Assembly: GCA_965247055.1 (NCBI GenBank)
Contig: CBDFGE010000006.1
Span: 372,001-436,000, forward strand
From: CBDFGE01 sp965247055
GTDB lineage: Bacteria > Chloroflexota > Dehalococcoidia > Lucifugimonadales > JAGWBF01
Reading direction: 5' to 3'
DNA: 64,000 bases
Shown here: positions 25,990-34,280 of the stretch, in pieces
Layout: every line of letters starts with the position of its first letter
How positions within the stretch are numbered: the first letter of the stretch is position 1
Notes under the pieces: generated by a model
Database searches by the model: none
What the model was told of the DNA's origin: nothing
The model's input: only the letters and a program-made list of their open reading frames with translations
Made by a program: the position numbers and the translations under genes

Positions 25990-26176
25990 CACCCTTCCCT
26001 CGGTTGTCCGTTTTGGTGTATAGTTAAGCGTATAATGGTGGTCGCCGTCCCTACCTTATCTAGCATGGCGCGCTGAACGTCCCCGTCGCATTGGGGTCCC
26101 GCTAATCCGAGCACATCTTGGGTTGTGTCCGGCGTCGATCCTGAACATTGAGTCCCGGGTTCCGGCGGGAGGGGCC
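25990..26176. other. intergenic region with a -10 element
   Basis: No gene here. A perfect TATAAT at 26031-26036 could be the -10 of a promoter for the membrane gene at 26177, but no -35 sits at the proper distance. Confidence 0.4.
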
Positions 26177-26572
26177 ATGTCAGAGAAATACAGAAAAGAG
26201 ATCGAGGAGATCCTCAAGCAGGCCGAAGAGGTACTGCCGAAGGGCAAGGGCGGCTCACCCAAGAGGCAGCGAGGCTCCCCGGGAGGTTCCTCTGACCCCC
26301 AGGGTCGCCTCTCGTTGGGCCGGGGAATGAGGATCTCGGCGGGCAAGATTATGCTGGCCAGCATCGTCCTGCTGCTCCTGGCGCTGGTCCTTGGGGCTGC
26401 CGGGGTGGTCAACGTAGTGTTTTTCGTCGTGGCAGGGCTGGTGCTCTTCGTTATCGCCTACGCGATGTTCTTCGTCAGGCCGGGGGCAACCTACGAGAAG
26501 CGCTGGCGGGGCCGGCTGATCGAAGAGCAGCCCTCCGTCTGGCAGAGGGTCAGGCGTTGGCTAAAGAGCTGA
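26177..26572 (+). CDS. small two-helix membrane protein, unknown function
   Basis: 131 residues. A charged N-terminal helix (KYRKEIEEILKQAEEVLPKG), a basic Ser/Gly/Pro-rich linker (about 25-55), two transmembrane helices (about 60-80 and 83-103), then a basic C-terminal helix (KRWRGRLIEEQPSVWQRVRR). ATG 26177 has GGGAGGGG 2 bp upstream of the GCC spacer; the longer frame to 26123 lacks a ribosome site. Similar short proteins occur in Dehalococcoidia by general resemblance, but no family was recognised. Confidence 0.65.
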   Translation: MSEKYRKEIEEILKQAEEVLPKGKGGSPKRQRGSPGGSSDPQGRLSLGRGMRISAGKIMLASIVLLLLALVLGAAGVVNVVFFVVAGLVLFVIAYAMFFVRPGATYEKRWRGRLIEEQPSVWQRVRRWLKS

Positions 26573-26611
26573 GGTCTCGCGACGGGCTTCCCAGAGGTGG
26601 GCAACATGGGG

Positions 26612-26977
26612 CTAGGTGCTGTCGCTGCCCGAGCCCCGCTGCATGTTAGACTCCTCCAACAGCCTCTCCAGTATGGGCCACGACTGCTCCTTACGGAAGT
26701 CCAGGCAGGAGATCGAGACGGCGCGCCAGAGGACGCCGGTGGACACGCTGGTCTCCACGGAGCTCCCGAGGGGCGGTACCTTCAGGCCCAAGGCCTCCGC
26801 CATGTAGTGGGCACCCCTTATTCCCGAGCGGTTCAGGTAGCACCTGGTCAGCGCCTTGCCGCCATGGAGAAGGGTCACTCCGCCCCGTCCCTGGCGCAGG
26901 GTGACCCTGACGTGGGCCTTGGGTACGGATACGACCTCGTCGGCGTGGTCCAAAGCCCGCTTGCGGCTTACGGACAT
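26612..26977 (-). CDS. hypothetical protein downstream of the sulfite reductase
   Basis: About 121 residues, not recognised. It starts 9 bp after the reductase stop (AGGCGG precedes the ATG at 26977; ATG 26980 and GTG 26983 are alternatives), so it is probably the second gene of that operon. Visible features are basic beta-rich segments (HVRVTLRQGRGGVTLLHGGK), one internal Cys (RCYLNRSG) and another in ISCLDFRKEQSW. There is no signal peptide or membrane helix. It could be an accessory of siroheme enzyme maturation, which is inference from position only. Confidence 0.55.
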   Translation of the reverse strand: MSVSRKRALDHADEVVSVPKAHVRVTLRQGRGGVTLLHGGKALTRCYLNRSGIRGAHYMAEALGLKVPPLGSSVETSVSTGVLWRAVSISCLDFRKEQSWPILERLLEESNMQRGSGSDST

Positions 26978-26986
26978 CATCACCGC

Positions 26987-28831
26987 CTAGACCGCGCACT
27001 CCCCCTCGCCGCGTTCCAGCTTGTACACGTCTGTCCCCCGCCAGTCCGTATACAGGTCCTGGGTTTGGGGGCCGAGGGGCCCGACGTCCCTGTACTGGGC
27101 GGCGATCTCCTCAAAAGGCTTGGTGCCCACCCGGTCTATGAACTGGTTGAACTCCTCGCCCTCCTGACGGTTCTCCCGGTAGAAGCCGACTATGTGCCTT
27201 ATCATCTGGGGCACCCGTTTGGACGGGACCTTCACCCCCGGCAGACGCTGGCCGAACCTGGTATCCTCGTGACTCTCGCCACCGTAGTTTCCACCCACGA
27301 ACAGCTCGTAGGCGGGAAGCTGTACCCCCGAAGGCCCCTTCATGGCGGCGCCATGGAAGCCGATGTTGGCGATGTGGTGCAGGCCGCAACCGTTGGGGCA
27401 CCCACTCATCTTGATGTGCAGCTTGTTGACCAGGGGGTCGTCCAGTGCGCCGTTCCAGGTGGCCAGCTCCTCCATTATGGCGGCTCCCAGGCCCATGGAC
27501 GAGGTAATGCCCAGCTTGCAGCTATCCGTACCAGGGCACGAGACCACGTCGGTGATCGAGTCGGCCCCGGCGTCCATCAGGCCTATACCCCTGAGGGCCT
27601 CCCACACGTCATACAGATAGCCTTCCGGTATCCAGCGCAGCGCCAGGTTCTGCTCCTGGGTGGTACGGGCCCTCCCTCCCGTGTACCTTCGGACGATGTC
27701 CGCCAGCACGGGAAACTGGTGGACGTAGATGTCCCCTTGGGGCAGCTTGACTTGGGCGACATAGTACCCTGCCTGCTTCTGCTCCGCCGTATTGGCCCGT
27801 TTCCAACGAAGGAACTCCGCGGGCGGCTCGTGGCCGTTTGCCCCCGCCAGCGGGGGGGCCGGCGGAGTCTCATTGTGGAGCTCTTCCAGGTGCATTAGGG
27901 GTGTGGGATCGATGGGCCCTATCCCCTTCAGCTCCTCCTCCACAAGCTCCTTGAAGGCTTCGAAACCGATGCGCTCGATGAGGACCTTGATGCGGGCCAT
28001 CATCCGGTTCTTGCGAAGCATCTCAGCCTTGTCGAACACCCTCCAGATCGCCTCGGCCACCCGGAGGTAGTCCTCCTCTGGCACAAAGTCGTAGAGCACC
28101 TTGCCCAGCCGGGGCATGATGGAGGTTGCGCCGCCCACCAACACCTTGAACCCCCGCGTGGTCAGGCCGTTGTCTTGCCTGACCTGGGCTATGTAGGACA
28201 GGTCGTGGATGGCGGAGGCCACGGTGTCGTGCTCCACGCACCCCGTGAAAGAGGTCTTGAACTTCCTGGGGAAGTTCTGAGTAACCGGGTGCCGGACGGC
28301 GAAGCGCACGTAAGCTGCCAGGTAGGGGGTGATGTCGAAGAGCTCGTCGGCGCAGACCCCTGCCGTGGGAGATCCCACCACATTGCGCACCGTGTTGCCG
28401 CAGGCCTCCCGAGAGCTAAGTCCCACCTCACCTATGAGGCGTATGGTGTCGGGACAGTCCTCCAGCTTGATGTGGTGGAACTGCATGTTCTCCCTGGTGG
28501 TGACGTGGCCTTTCATCAGCGGCGCGTACCTGTCGGCCAGCTGTCCAAGGGCCTCTATCGCCTCGGGGGTAAGGATGCCGCCGGGTATCTTCACCCGCAG
28601 CATCTGGGCGTCGGCCTGGCGCTGGCCGTAGACCCCCTGCCGGAGCCTGAAGGGCATGAACTGGGTGCTGGGACGCTCCCCCGCCCTGAAGGCCCTGATC
28701 TCCTCCTCCAGGCTAACCACCTCTTGTTCCATGTAGGGGATGACACCCCTGGACTTCCCAGCCAGCACCATGCTCTCGGCATGGATCTCTTTCTGAGAGA
28801 CGGCCTTGGCGGTTCCTGCTCGGGAGTTCAC
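26987..28831 (-). CDS. siroheme/4Fe-4S nitrite or sulfite reductase
   Basis: A 614-residue ferredoxin-type assimilatory reductase doing a six-electron reduction of sulfite to sulfide or nitrite to ammonia. Two ferrodoxin-like half domains each precede a nitrite/sulfite reductase 4Fe-4S domain. KGHVTTRENMQFHHIKLED and SREACGNTVRNVVGSPTAG bind siroheme. SCPGTDSCKLGIT and SGCPNGCGLHHIANIG supply the four cluster cysteines near residues 435-475. GTG 28831 is chosen for AGGAGGG 4 bp upstream; ATG 28867 is possible. Sulfite versus nitrite cannot be decided by eye. Confidence 0.92.
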   Translation of the reverse strand: MNSRAGTAKAVSQKEIHAESMVLAGKSRGVIPYMEQEVVSLEEEIRAFRAGERPSTQFMPFRLRQGVYGQRQADAQMLRVKIPGGILTPEAIEALGQLADRYAPLMKGHVTTRENMQFHHIKLEDCPDTIRLIGEVGLSSREACGNTVRNVVGSPTAGVCADELFDITPYLAAYVRFAVRHPVTQNFPRKFKTSFTGCVEHDTVASAIHDLSYIAQVRQDNGLTTRGFKVLVGGATSIMPRLGKVLYDFVPEEDYLRVAEAIWRVFDKAEMLRKNRMMARIKVLIERIGFEAFKELVEEELKGIGPIDPTPLMHLEELHNETPPAPPLAGANGHEPPAEFLRWKRANTAEQKQAGYYVAQVKLPQGDIYVHQFPVLADIVRRYTGGRARTTQEQNLALRWIPEGYLYDVWEALRGIGLMDAGADSITDVVSCPGTDSCKLGITSSMGLGAAIMEELATWNGALDDPLVNKLHIKMSGCPNGCGLHHIANIGFHGAAMKGPSGVQLPAYELFVGGNYGGESHEDTRFGQRLPGVKVPSKRVPQMIRHIVGFYRENRQEGEEFNQFIDRVGTKPFEEIAAQYRDVGPLGPQTQDLYTDWRGTDVYKLERGEGECAV

Positions 28832-28986
28832 GTGACCCTCCTGGACTTCCACAAAAATAAACCGCACCCGTCTGTGGACACACCGTTGACGGGCGCAGAT
28901 TGGCGCGCTGGTGACCTTACCTGCCCCCTAGTTCAGGGCCGGGTACACAGGTGAAACAGGTCGTCTTCGAACCTCATTCTCAGAGT

Positions 28987-29015
28987 AGTTTATCGGCTGG
29001 GTAGACAACTGTCAA
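28987..29015 (-). promoter_or_regulatory. sigma70-like promoter of the sulfite/nitrite reductase operon
   Basis: Minus strand: TTGACA (29015-29010), 17-bp spacer, TAAACT (28992-28987). This leaves a leader of about 150 bases before the GTG at 28831. Confidence 0.6.
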
Positions 29016-29055
29016 GTTAGCGGTCCCCTTATGACAGAGCCGGGCGGCTGGCCGG

Positions 29056-29064
29056 TGGTATAAT
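29056..29064 (+). promoter_or_regulatory. extended -10 promoter element of hemQ
   Basis: TGGTATAAT (29056-29064) is a perfect extended -10, 37 bp before the TTG start. The -35 region is poor, as is usual for extended -10 promoters. It is divergent from the reductase promoter. Confidence 0.55.
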
Positions 29065-29100
29065 GCTGTCATCCGGCGGCCGGCCCCCGAGGAGGTGCCC

Positions 29101-29796
29101 TTGGCCCAGGACCCGGCGCGACAGTTCGTCAAGTACAGCTTCTTCAAGGTCGATCCCCGGTGGCGGCGGTTGCCCCAGGGGGACCGGGAGAGGAGCAAAG
29201 GGGAGTTCGCCGCCGTTCTGGACGAGTTCGCCTCTCAGATGAGCGTCAGCAGCTACAGCCTCCTGGGGACGAGGGGAGACGTTGACTTCATGCTGTGGAA
29301 GCTCAGCCCGACCCTGGAGCTCCTGGACGGGCTGGCGGCCCAGATCAACCGGACGGACCTGGGCCGGTATCTGGCCGTACCCCACTCGTATCTGGCCATG
29401 GCCCGCCGCTCCCCCTACGTCGATAGCCACACGCACGTGGGCCAGGAAGGCACCGGCGAGAGCGTAAGGGCCATTGGGCGCCGGTACCTGTTCGTGTATC
29501 CCTTCGTGAAGACCCACGATTGGTACCAGCTGCCCAGGGAAGAGAGACAACGGGTCATGAGCGAGCATTTCCAGGTGGGTCACCGCTTCCCGTCGGTGAA
29601 GATAAGCACCAGCTACTCCTTCGGGCTGGACGACCAGGAGTTCGTGCTGGGGTTCGAGACCGACAGCCCTTCCGACTTCCTGGAGCTGGTCATGGCCCTG
29701 AGGGAGTCCGAGGCCCGTCCCTACACCCTCCGGGACACTCCCATCTTTACCTGCATCCACAAGCCGTTGAAGGAGTGCCTGGACGGGTTGGGTTGA
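29101..29796 (+). CDS. hemQ: chlorite dismutase family protein, HemQ-like coproheme decarboxylase
   Basis: 231 residues, the usual HemQ length. The C-terminal ferredoxin-like half has GRRYLFVYPFVKTHDWYQLP (about 126-145), including the Tyr-containing YPFVKTxxWY signature of coproheme decarboxylases. LPREERQRVMSEHF, KISTSYSFGLDDQEFVLGFE and LRDTPIFTC follow. HemQ converts coproheme III to heme b in the coproporphyrin-dependent route. TTG 29101 is chosen because GAGGAGG lies 5 bp before it; the GTG at 29095 overlaps that site. It is divergent from the siroheme reductase. Confidence 0.85.
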   Translation: MAQDPARQFVKYSFFKVDPRWRRLPQGDRERSKGEFAAVLDEFASQMSVSSYSLLGTRGDVDFMLWKLSPTLELLDGLAAQINRTDLGRYLAVPHSYLAMARRSPYVDSHTHVGQEGTGESVRAIGRRYLFVYPFVKTHDWYQLPREERQRVMSEHFQVGHRFPSVKISTSYSFGLDDQEFVLGFETDSPSDFLELVMALRESEARPYTLRDTPIFTCIHKPLKECLDGLG

Positions 29797-29808
29797 GGAG
29801 GGTTCTCC

Positions 29809-30933
29809 TCACTCCTCCCGGTACCGGTCGACGAAGCTCTGGTCTATCCGGATGCCGAGGCCGGGTGCGTCGGGAGGCCTGATCTTCCCGTCCTTCACCT
29901 CGGGATGTCCCAGATACATGTTGTGCCAGAAGGGGTCGCGTTCCGGGTCCTGGAAGAACTCGGCGCAGAAGGTGTGGGGCAGCGCGGACAGGAGGTGGAC
30001 CGATATCTGGGGCTCCTTGTGGTGGACCATTCGCACCCCGAACAGCTGGGCGGCGGCGGCGATACGGCGCCACTCGGTAATGCCCCCGGCCTTACACGAC
30101 TCCACGTTAAGGTAGTCCACGGCACCGCCCCGCATCAGCTTCAGGCACCCGAAGCCGTTTAGCTCGCTCTGTCCGGCAGTCACCGGTATGGTGGTGGCCT
30201 CCCTGACCCTGCGCATGCCCTCCACGTCGTCGTAGCGCACCGGCTCCTCGAACCAGGCTATGTCGTACTCCTCCACGCCCTTGGCGAACTTTATCGCCTC
30301 CTCCGGCGTCCACGCCTGTCCCGCGTCGCAGGCCAGGAGAAAATCGTCGCCTGTAGCCCTTCTTATGGCCTCTATGCGCTTGATCCCGGCCTCCACCGGC
30401 GCCTTGCCCACGTTGAATTTCGTCCCGGCGTAGCCCATCTCTTTCTGCCGGACCATGAACTCGGTCATTGACTCCGGGTCCCGCTCCTCCCAGTTTGCCC
30501 CCCCGTCGCCCATGGCCGGGAGCTCCTCCTTGTACCCGCCCAGCAGCTTGTGGAGGGGCATGTTCGACACTTTGCCGATGACGTCCCACAGGGCTATGTC
30601 CACCGCCGAGATGGCCCGCATGGCGGCCTCTTTGTTTTCAGTACGGGCGCTGACCTGGGAGAGCCGCTCCCAGACGCGCTCGATGGCGAAGGGGTCCTCG
30701 CCCACCGCGAGCTCCTTGCAGGCGCCGACAACGAGCTGGCGCATCTCACGGAAGGGGATAGACATGCCGTTGGCGGAGTTACAGGTGTAGACCTCCCCCG
30801 TGACGCCCTCGTCGGTCTCTACCTTGACCACGAGGGTCCGCAGTCTGTCCTGCGGTCCCGGGCTTCTCACGGAGGTCAGGTCACTCTTTAGTGGGACTGA
30901 GACCACCGTCGCCTTCAGGTCTTGTATCTTCAT
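29809..30933 (-). CDS. enolase superfamily (mandelate racemase/muconate lactonizing type) enzyme
   Basis: A 374-residue barrel enzyme abstracting a proton alpha to a carboxylate. The N-terminal capping domain includes RTLVVKVETDEGVTGEVY. The barrel has GTKFNVGK, metal ligands in LACDAGQAW and WFEEPV, then TAGQSELNGFGCLKLM and the HHKEPQISVHLLSA loop. The substrate (a sugar acid or an aromatic acid) cannot be assigned. SAR202-type Chloroflexota have many such paralogues, which suits the LLM enzymes in this window. Convergent with hemQ, 12 bp apart. Confidence 0.88.
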   Translation of the reverse strand: MKIQDLKATVVSVPLKSDLTSVRSPGPQDRLRTLVVKVETDEGVTGEVYTCNSANGMSIPFREMRQLVVGACKELAVGEDPFAIERVWERLSQVSARTENKEAAMRAISAVDIALWDVIGKVSNMPLHKLLGGYKEELPAMGDGGANWEERDPESMTEFMVRQKEMGYAGTKFNVGKAPVEAGIKRIEAIRRATGDDFLLACDAGQAWTPEEAIKFAKGVEEYDIAWFEEPVRYDDVEGMRRVREATTIPVTAGQSELNGFGCLKLMRGGAVDYLNVESCKAGGITEWRRIAAAAQLFGVRMVHHKEPQISVHLLSALPHTFCAEFFQDPERDPFWHNMYLGHPEVKDGKIRPPDAPGLGIRIDQSFVDRYREE

Positions 30934-30985
30934 GTCCGTCCAGCCTTGCGGAGAAGTGGAAAGGGAAGTCGGCCCAGGATCCGCG

Positions 30986-33268
30986 CTACGCCGCCGTCTG
31001 CTGCTCGCGCAGCAAGTTCAAGGCGGCCCCGGCCCTGAACCACTCTATCTGGGGGGCGTTCAGGGTATGGCGGAGCTGTATGGTCTCCCGGGAGCCGTCG
31101 GCGTGGTGGAGGTGGCAGGAGACCGGCCTGCCCGGGGCCAGGTCCTTGAGGCCCACCAGGCTTATGCGGTCCCTCTCCTGTACCCGGTCGTAGTCCGCCG
31201 GGTCCGAGAAAGAGAGGGCCAGGAGTCCCTGCTTTTTCAGGTTAGTCTCGGCGATCCGGGCGAAGCTGCGGGCGATGATGGCCGCCGCACCCAGGAACCG
31301 TGGGGACATGGCGGCGTGCTCCCGGCTGCTCCCCTCGCCATAGTTGTGGTCGCCGACGACGAGCCACCTGACCCCCAGGGACTTGTAGTGTCTGGCGGTC
31401 TGGTGAAAGGGCTGTGCGGCCTCTCCGTTGAGCTGATTGAGGCCCTTACCCGGCTCGCCGGTATAGGCGTTGACAGCCCCGAGGAACATGTTATCGCTGA
31501 GGTTGTTCAGGTGACCCCGGTACCGCAGCCAGGGTCCCGCGGGGGAGATGTGGTCGGTGGTGCACTTGCCCCTGGCCTTCAGCAGGAGGGGCAGCTCCAC
31601 GAAGTCCTCCCCGTCCCAGGGGAGGAAGGGGTCCAGCACCTGAAGGCGGTTGCTGTCCGGGGAGACCCGCACCTCCACAGCGGCCCCGTCCTCGGCGGGG
31701 GGAACGTACACGTCCTCGGCTCGCAGGAAGCCGTTGGAGGGGACCTCCGGCGCGGGCTTTGGGGGCTCCAGGCTGAACAGAGACCCGTCGGCGGCCTCGA
31801 GGGAGTCGGTCAGGGGGTTGAAGGACAGGCGTCCGGCCAGGGCGTAGGCGATGACAGTCTCGGGGCTGGCGATGAAACTCATAGTCTCGGCCCGGCCGTC
31901 ATTGCGGCGTGGGAAATTGCGGTTGAAAGAGGTGACGATGGTATTGGGCTGGCCCTCGGGGACATCCTGGCGGCGCCACTGGCCGATACAAGGTCCGCAG
32001 GCATTGGCCAGGACCGTGGCGCCGATGGCCTGGAGAGACGCCATCTGGCCGTCCCGCTCGATGGTGGCCCGGACCTGCTCCGACCCGGGGGTGACCAGCA
32101 GGGGGACCCTGACCTTGATACCCCGCTCCCGGGCCTGCTCCGCCACCTCCGCCGCGCGGCACATGTCCTCGTAGGAGGAGTTAGTGCAGCTTCCGATGAG
32201 GGAGTCGGAGATCTGGTCTATGTAGCCCCTCTCCTCGATCTCCATGGCCAGGGCCGAGATGGGACGTGCCAGGTCGGGGGTGTGGGGGCCCACCACCTGG
32301 GGCTCCAGGCTGGAAAGGTCAATCTCGACCAGCCGGTCGAAGTGGCGTTGGGGGTCCGCTTCCACCTCTGGGTCCCCCCGCAGGAGGTGGACGTTGGCGT
32401 GGGCCAGGTCCGCGAGCTCCCCCCGGCGGGTGGCCCGGAGATAAGTATCCATCCTGCGGTCGAAGGGGAACACGGAGCAGGTGGCCCCGAGCTCGGCCCC
32501 CATATTGGTGATAGTCGCCTTGCCCGTGCAGCTTATGGACTCGGTCCCGGGTCCGAAATACTCGATGATGGCGTTGGTGGCCCCCGAGACGGTGAGCACA
32601 CCCGCGAGGAAGAGGATCACGTCCTTGGGTGCGGTCCAGCCGCCCATCTCACCGGTGAGGTAGACCCCTATGCGCTTGGGATACCTGAGCTCCCAGGGGA
32701 GACCCAGCATCACATCGGCGGCGTCGGCGCCGCCGACGCCTATGGCCAGCATACCCAGGCCGCCGGCGTTGGGCGTGTGGGAGTCAGTGCCCAGCATAAG
32801 CCCGCCGGGGAAAGCGTAGTTCTCCAGGACCACCTGGTGGATGATGCCGGCCCCCGGCTTCCAGAACCCCATGCCATACTTGCTCGCGGCCGACTGAAGG
32901 AAGTCGTAGACCTCCTTGTTCTCGGCGATGGCCGCGTCGGTGTCCGACCTACCCTCCACCCTGGCCTGGATAAGGTGGTCGCAGTGGACGGTAGTGGGAA
33001 CGGCCACCCGGTCCCGGCCCGCCTGCATGAACTGGAGGATGGCCATCTGCCCCGTGACGTCTTGGTGGCCTACCCGGTCGGGACGCAGCATCAGGTAGCT
33101 TTCCCCCGGCTCCAGCTCCTGGCCCTTTGGGTCGTCCAGGTGGGCTAGGAGGACCTTCTCGGCCAGCGACAGGGGCCGCCCCAGGCGGCCGCGGACGGCG
33201 GCCAGACGGCGCTCCATGCCGGCGTAGGTGCCGGCGACGAATTTCGGTGTGGAGTCTATCGTGTCCAT
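30986..33268 (-). CDS. aconitate hydratase
   Basis: A 760-residue aconitase of the mitochondrial-like type, interconverting citrate and isocitrate. The 4Fe-4S cysteines are in SLIGSCTNSSYEDM and in NACGPCIGQWRR (CxxC). The substrate-binding segments TVHCDHLIQ, LGTDSHTPNAGGLGML and VVGDHNYGEGSSREHAAMSP are present, with the swivel domain last. Length and domain order are normal. It may be co-transcribed with the enolase-superfamily gene (52 bp downstream). Confidence 0.95.
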   Translation of the reverse strand: MDTIDSTPKFVAGTYAGMERRLAAVRGRLGRPLSLAEKVLLAHLDDPKGQELEPGESYLMLRPDRVGHQDVTGQMAILQFMQAGRDRVAVPTTVHCDHLIQARVEGRSDTDAAIAENKEVYDFLQSAASKYGMGFWKPGAGIIHQVVLENYAFPGGLMLGTDSHTPNAGGLGMLAIGVGGADAADVMLGLPWELRYPKRIGVYLTGEMGGWTAPKDVILFLAGVLTVSGATNAIIEYFGPGTESISCTGKATITNMGAELGATCSVFPFDRRMDTYLRATRRGELADLAHANVHLLRGDPEVEADPQRHFDRLVEIDLSSLEPQVVGPHTPDLARPISALAMEIEERGYIDQISDSLIGSCTNSSYEDMCRAAEVAEQARERGIKVRVPLLVTPGSEQVRATIERDGQMASLQAIGATVLANACGPCIGQWRRQDVPEGQPNTIVTSFNRNFPRRNDGRAETMSFIASPETVIAYALAGRLSFNPLTDSLEAADGSLFSLEPPKPAPEVPSNGFLRAEDVYVPPAEDGAAVEVRVSPDSNRLQVLDPFLPWDGEDFVELPLLLKARGKCTTDHISPAGPWLRYRGHLNNLSDNMFLGAVNAYTGEPGKGLNQLNGEAAQPFHQTARHYKSLGVRWLVVGDHNYGEGSSREHAAMSPRFLGAAAIIARSFARIAETNLKKQGLLALSFSDPADYDRVQERDRISLVGLKDLAPGRPVSCHLHHADGSRETIQLRHTLNAPQIEWFRAGAALNLLREQQTAA

Positions 33269-33381
33269 GGGCTGGCCATCCTGCTTCGACGGCCGGGACA
33301 GCAGACCTCTCCGGTCACGCCGGAAGACATCTACGCGGCATCCCGGCTATGGGTGAGGCAATGCCCCGTATCGGGGAGCGG

Positions 33382-33822
33382 CTACAAGACCAGGCCGTAG
33401 GTGCGCTTCTTGATGGCGAGGTTGACGAAAGTCTCCGTGCGCCGGACGCCGGGGATCGTCCCCACACTGTTCCTGAGGAAGGTCCCCAACCTTTCGGGAG
33501 ACTCGAGGCCTACCCAGGCAAACACGTCGTGGGCTCCGGTGGTTATGGCGACGTAATGAGCCTCCTCGAGGCCAGCGATGGTATCGGCGACTTCATCCAC
33601 TCTGCCGGGGTCTGTCTGAATACCTATGAGGGCGGCGGTGCCGTAACCCATTTGCTCCAGGTTAGGCACGGCTATGACGTTTATCACGCGCCCTTGAATC
33701 AGGTGGCGGAGCCTTCGCCGGACCGTTCCCTCGCTCACGCCCACCTCTCGGGCTATTCTGGCGTTAGAGGCACGGCCGTCGACCTGAAGTAGCTTGATTA
33801 TCCTGGCGTCAAGTTCGTCCAT
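33382..33822 (-). CDS. Lrp/AsnC family transcriptional regulator
   Basis: 146 residues. The N-terminal winged helix (LDARIIKLLQVDGRASNARI, then REVGVSEGTVRRRLRHLIQ) is followed by a RAM ligand-binding domain (IGIQTDPGRVDEVADTIAGL, YVAITTGAHDVFAWV). These regulators respond to amino acids or related acids as octamers or dimers. A promoter and a palindrome at its expected transcription start suggest autorepression. The direction allows a link to the aconitase 113 bp downstream, not shown. Confidence 0.93.
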   Translation of the reverse strand: MDELDARIIKLLQVDGRASNARIAREVGVSEGTVRRRLRHLIQGRVINVIAVPNLEQMGYGTAALIGIQTDPGRVDEVADTIAGLEEAHYVAITTGAHDVFAWVGLESPERLGTFLRNSVGTIPGVRRTETFVNLAIKKRTYGLVL

Positions 33823-33843
33823 ACTTATCGCCCCTCCTGAGAC

Positions 33844-33853
33844 TTTCTAGAAA
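33844..33853. promoter_or_regulatory. palindrome at the start of the Lrp/AsnC transcript
   Basis: TTTCTAGAAA is a perfect 10-bp palindrome overlapping the expected transcription start of the lrp-like gene, so it is a candidate autorepression site. Confidence 0.4.
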
Positions 33854-33855
33854 AT

Positions 33856-33884
33856 ATGATAGGACATGGTACGAATCAAGTCAA
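33856..33884 (-). promoter_or_regulatory. sigma70-like promoter of the Lrp/AsnC gene
   Basis: Minus strand: TTGACT (33884-33879), 17-bp spacer, TATCAT (33861-33856), about 30 bp of leader before the ATG with AGGAGGGG in between. Confidence 0.6.
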
Positions 33885-33954
33885 CAGTCGGCCTCCTTCT
33901 GCAGATGGCGTTATTGGTTTTTACTTCGTGGCCGAAAGCGACCTTGGTATATTG

Positions 33955-33983
33955 TTGACCAAGTGGGTCAACTTTTGTACAAT
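33955..33983 (+). promoter_or_regulatory. strong promoter of tRNA-Ser, overlapped by an inverted repeat
   Basis: TTGACC (33955-33960), 17-bp spacer, TACAAT (33978-33983). An inverted repeat GTTGACC-AAGTG-GGTCAAC (33954-33972) covers the -35 and half the spacer, and ATATTG/CAATAT flank it as an outer repeat. This could be an operator. Confidence 0.65.
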
Positions 33984-34044
33984 ATCGGGAATCGCCCCGT
34001 GGGTTATTTCACAGGACGGCTCATCCTCCCGTGGATGACGGACT

Positions 34045-34063
34045 CCCGCCTTCCAAAGGCGGG
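34045..34063. repeat. perfect hairpin in the tRNA leader
   Basis: CCCGCCTT (34045-34052), a 3-base loop, AAGGCGGG (34056-34063). No T-run follows, so it is not a typical terminator. It lies in the 5' leader of the tRNA-Ser transcript and may be a processing site or a small dispersed palindrome. Confidence 0.4.
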
Positions 34064-34154
34064 AAGGGACCTCACGGGAACCGGAGGCAGAGGGGGCTAG
34101 GCGGGCGACATCTTGTCGCCGGGACGGCCTTTCTGATATATTGGAAGGGAGGGC

Positions 34155-34246
34155 GGAGGGATCGCATAGTGGCCGAGTGCGGGCGCCTGCTAAGCGCTTA
34201 GTCCGAGTAATTGGACTCATGGGTTCGAATCCCATTCCCTCCGCCA
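34155..34246 (+). tRNA. tRNA-Ser (anticodon GCU), CCA encoded
   Basis: The acceptor stem GGAGGGA (34155-34161) pairs with TCCCTCC (34236-34242), then discriminator G and an encoded CCA (34244-34246). The anticodon is in GCCTGCTAAGC (GCT, near 34189-34191). A long variable arm (GTCCGAGTAATTGGAC) marks a class II serine tRNA, and GGGTTCGAATCCC is the T arm. It reads AGC and AGU codons. Confidence 0.95.
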
Positions 34247-34280
34247 TCTTTTATCAGCGATAAATGCCCAGCAGAAGACC

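Noticed and set aside
33921..34247. A 108-codon minus-strand frame over the tRNA region
   Set aside because: It is antisense to a clear tRNA-Ser and its promoter, and has no family features.
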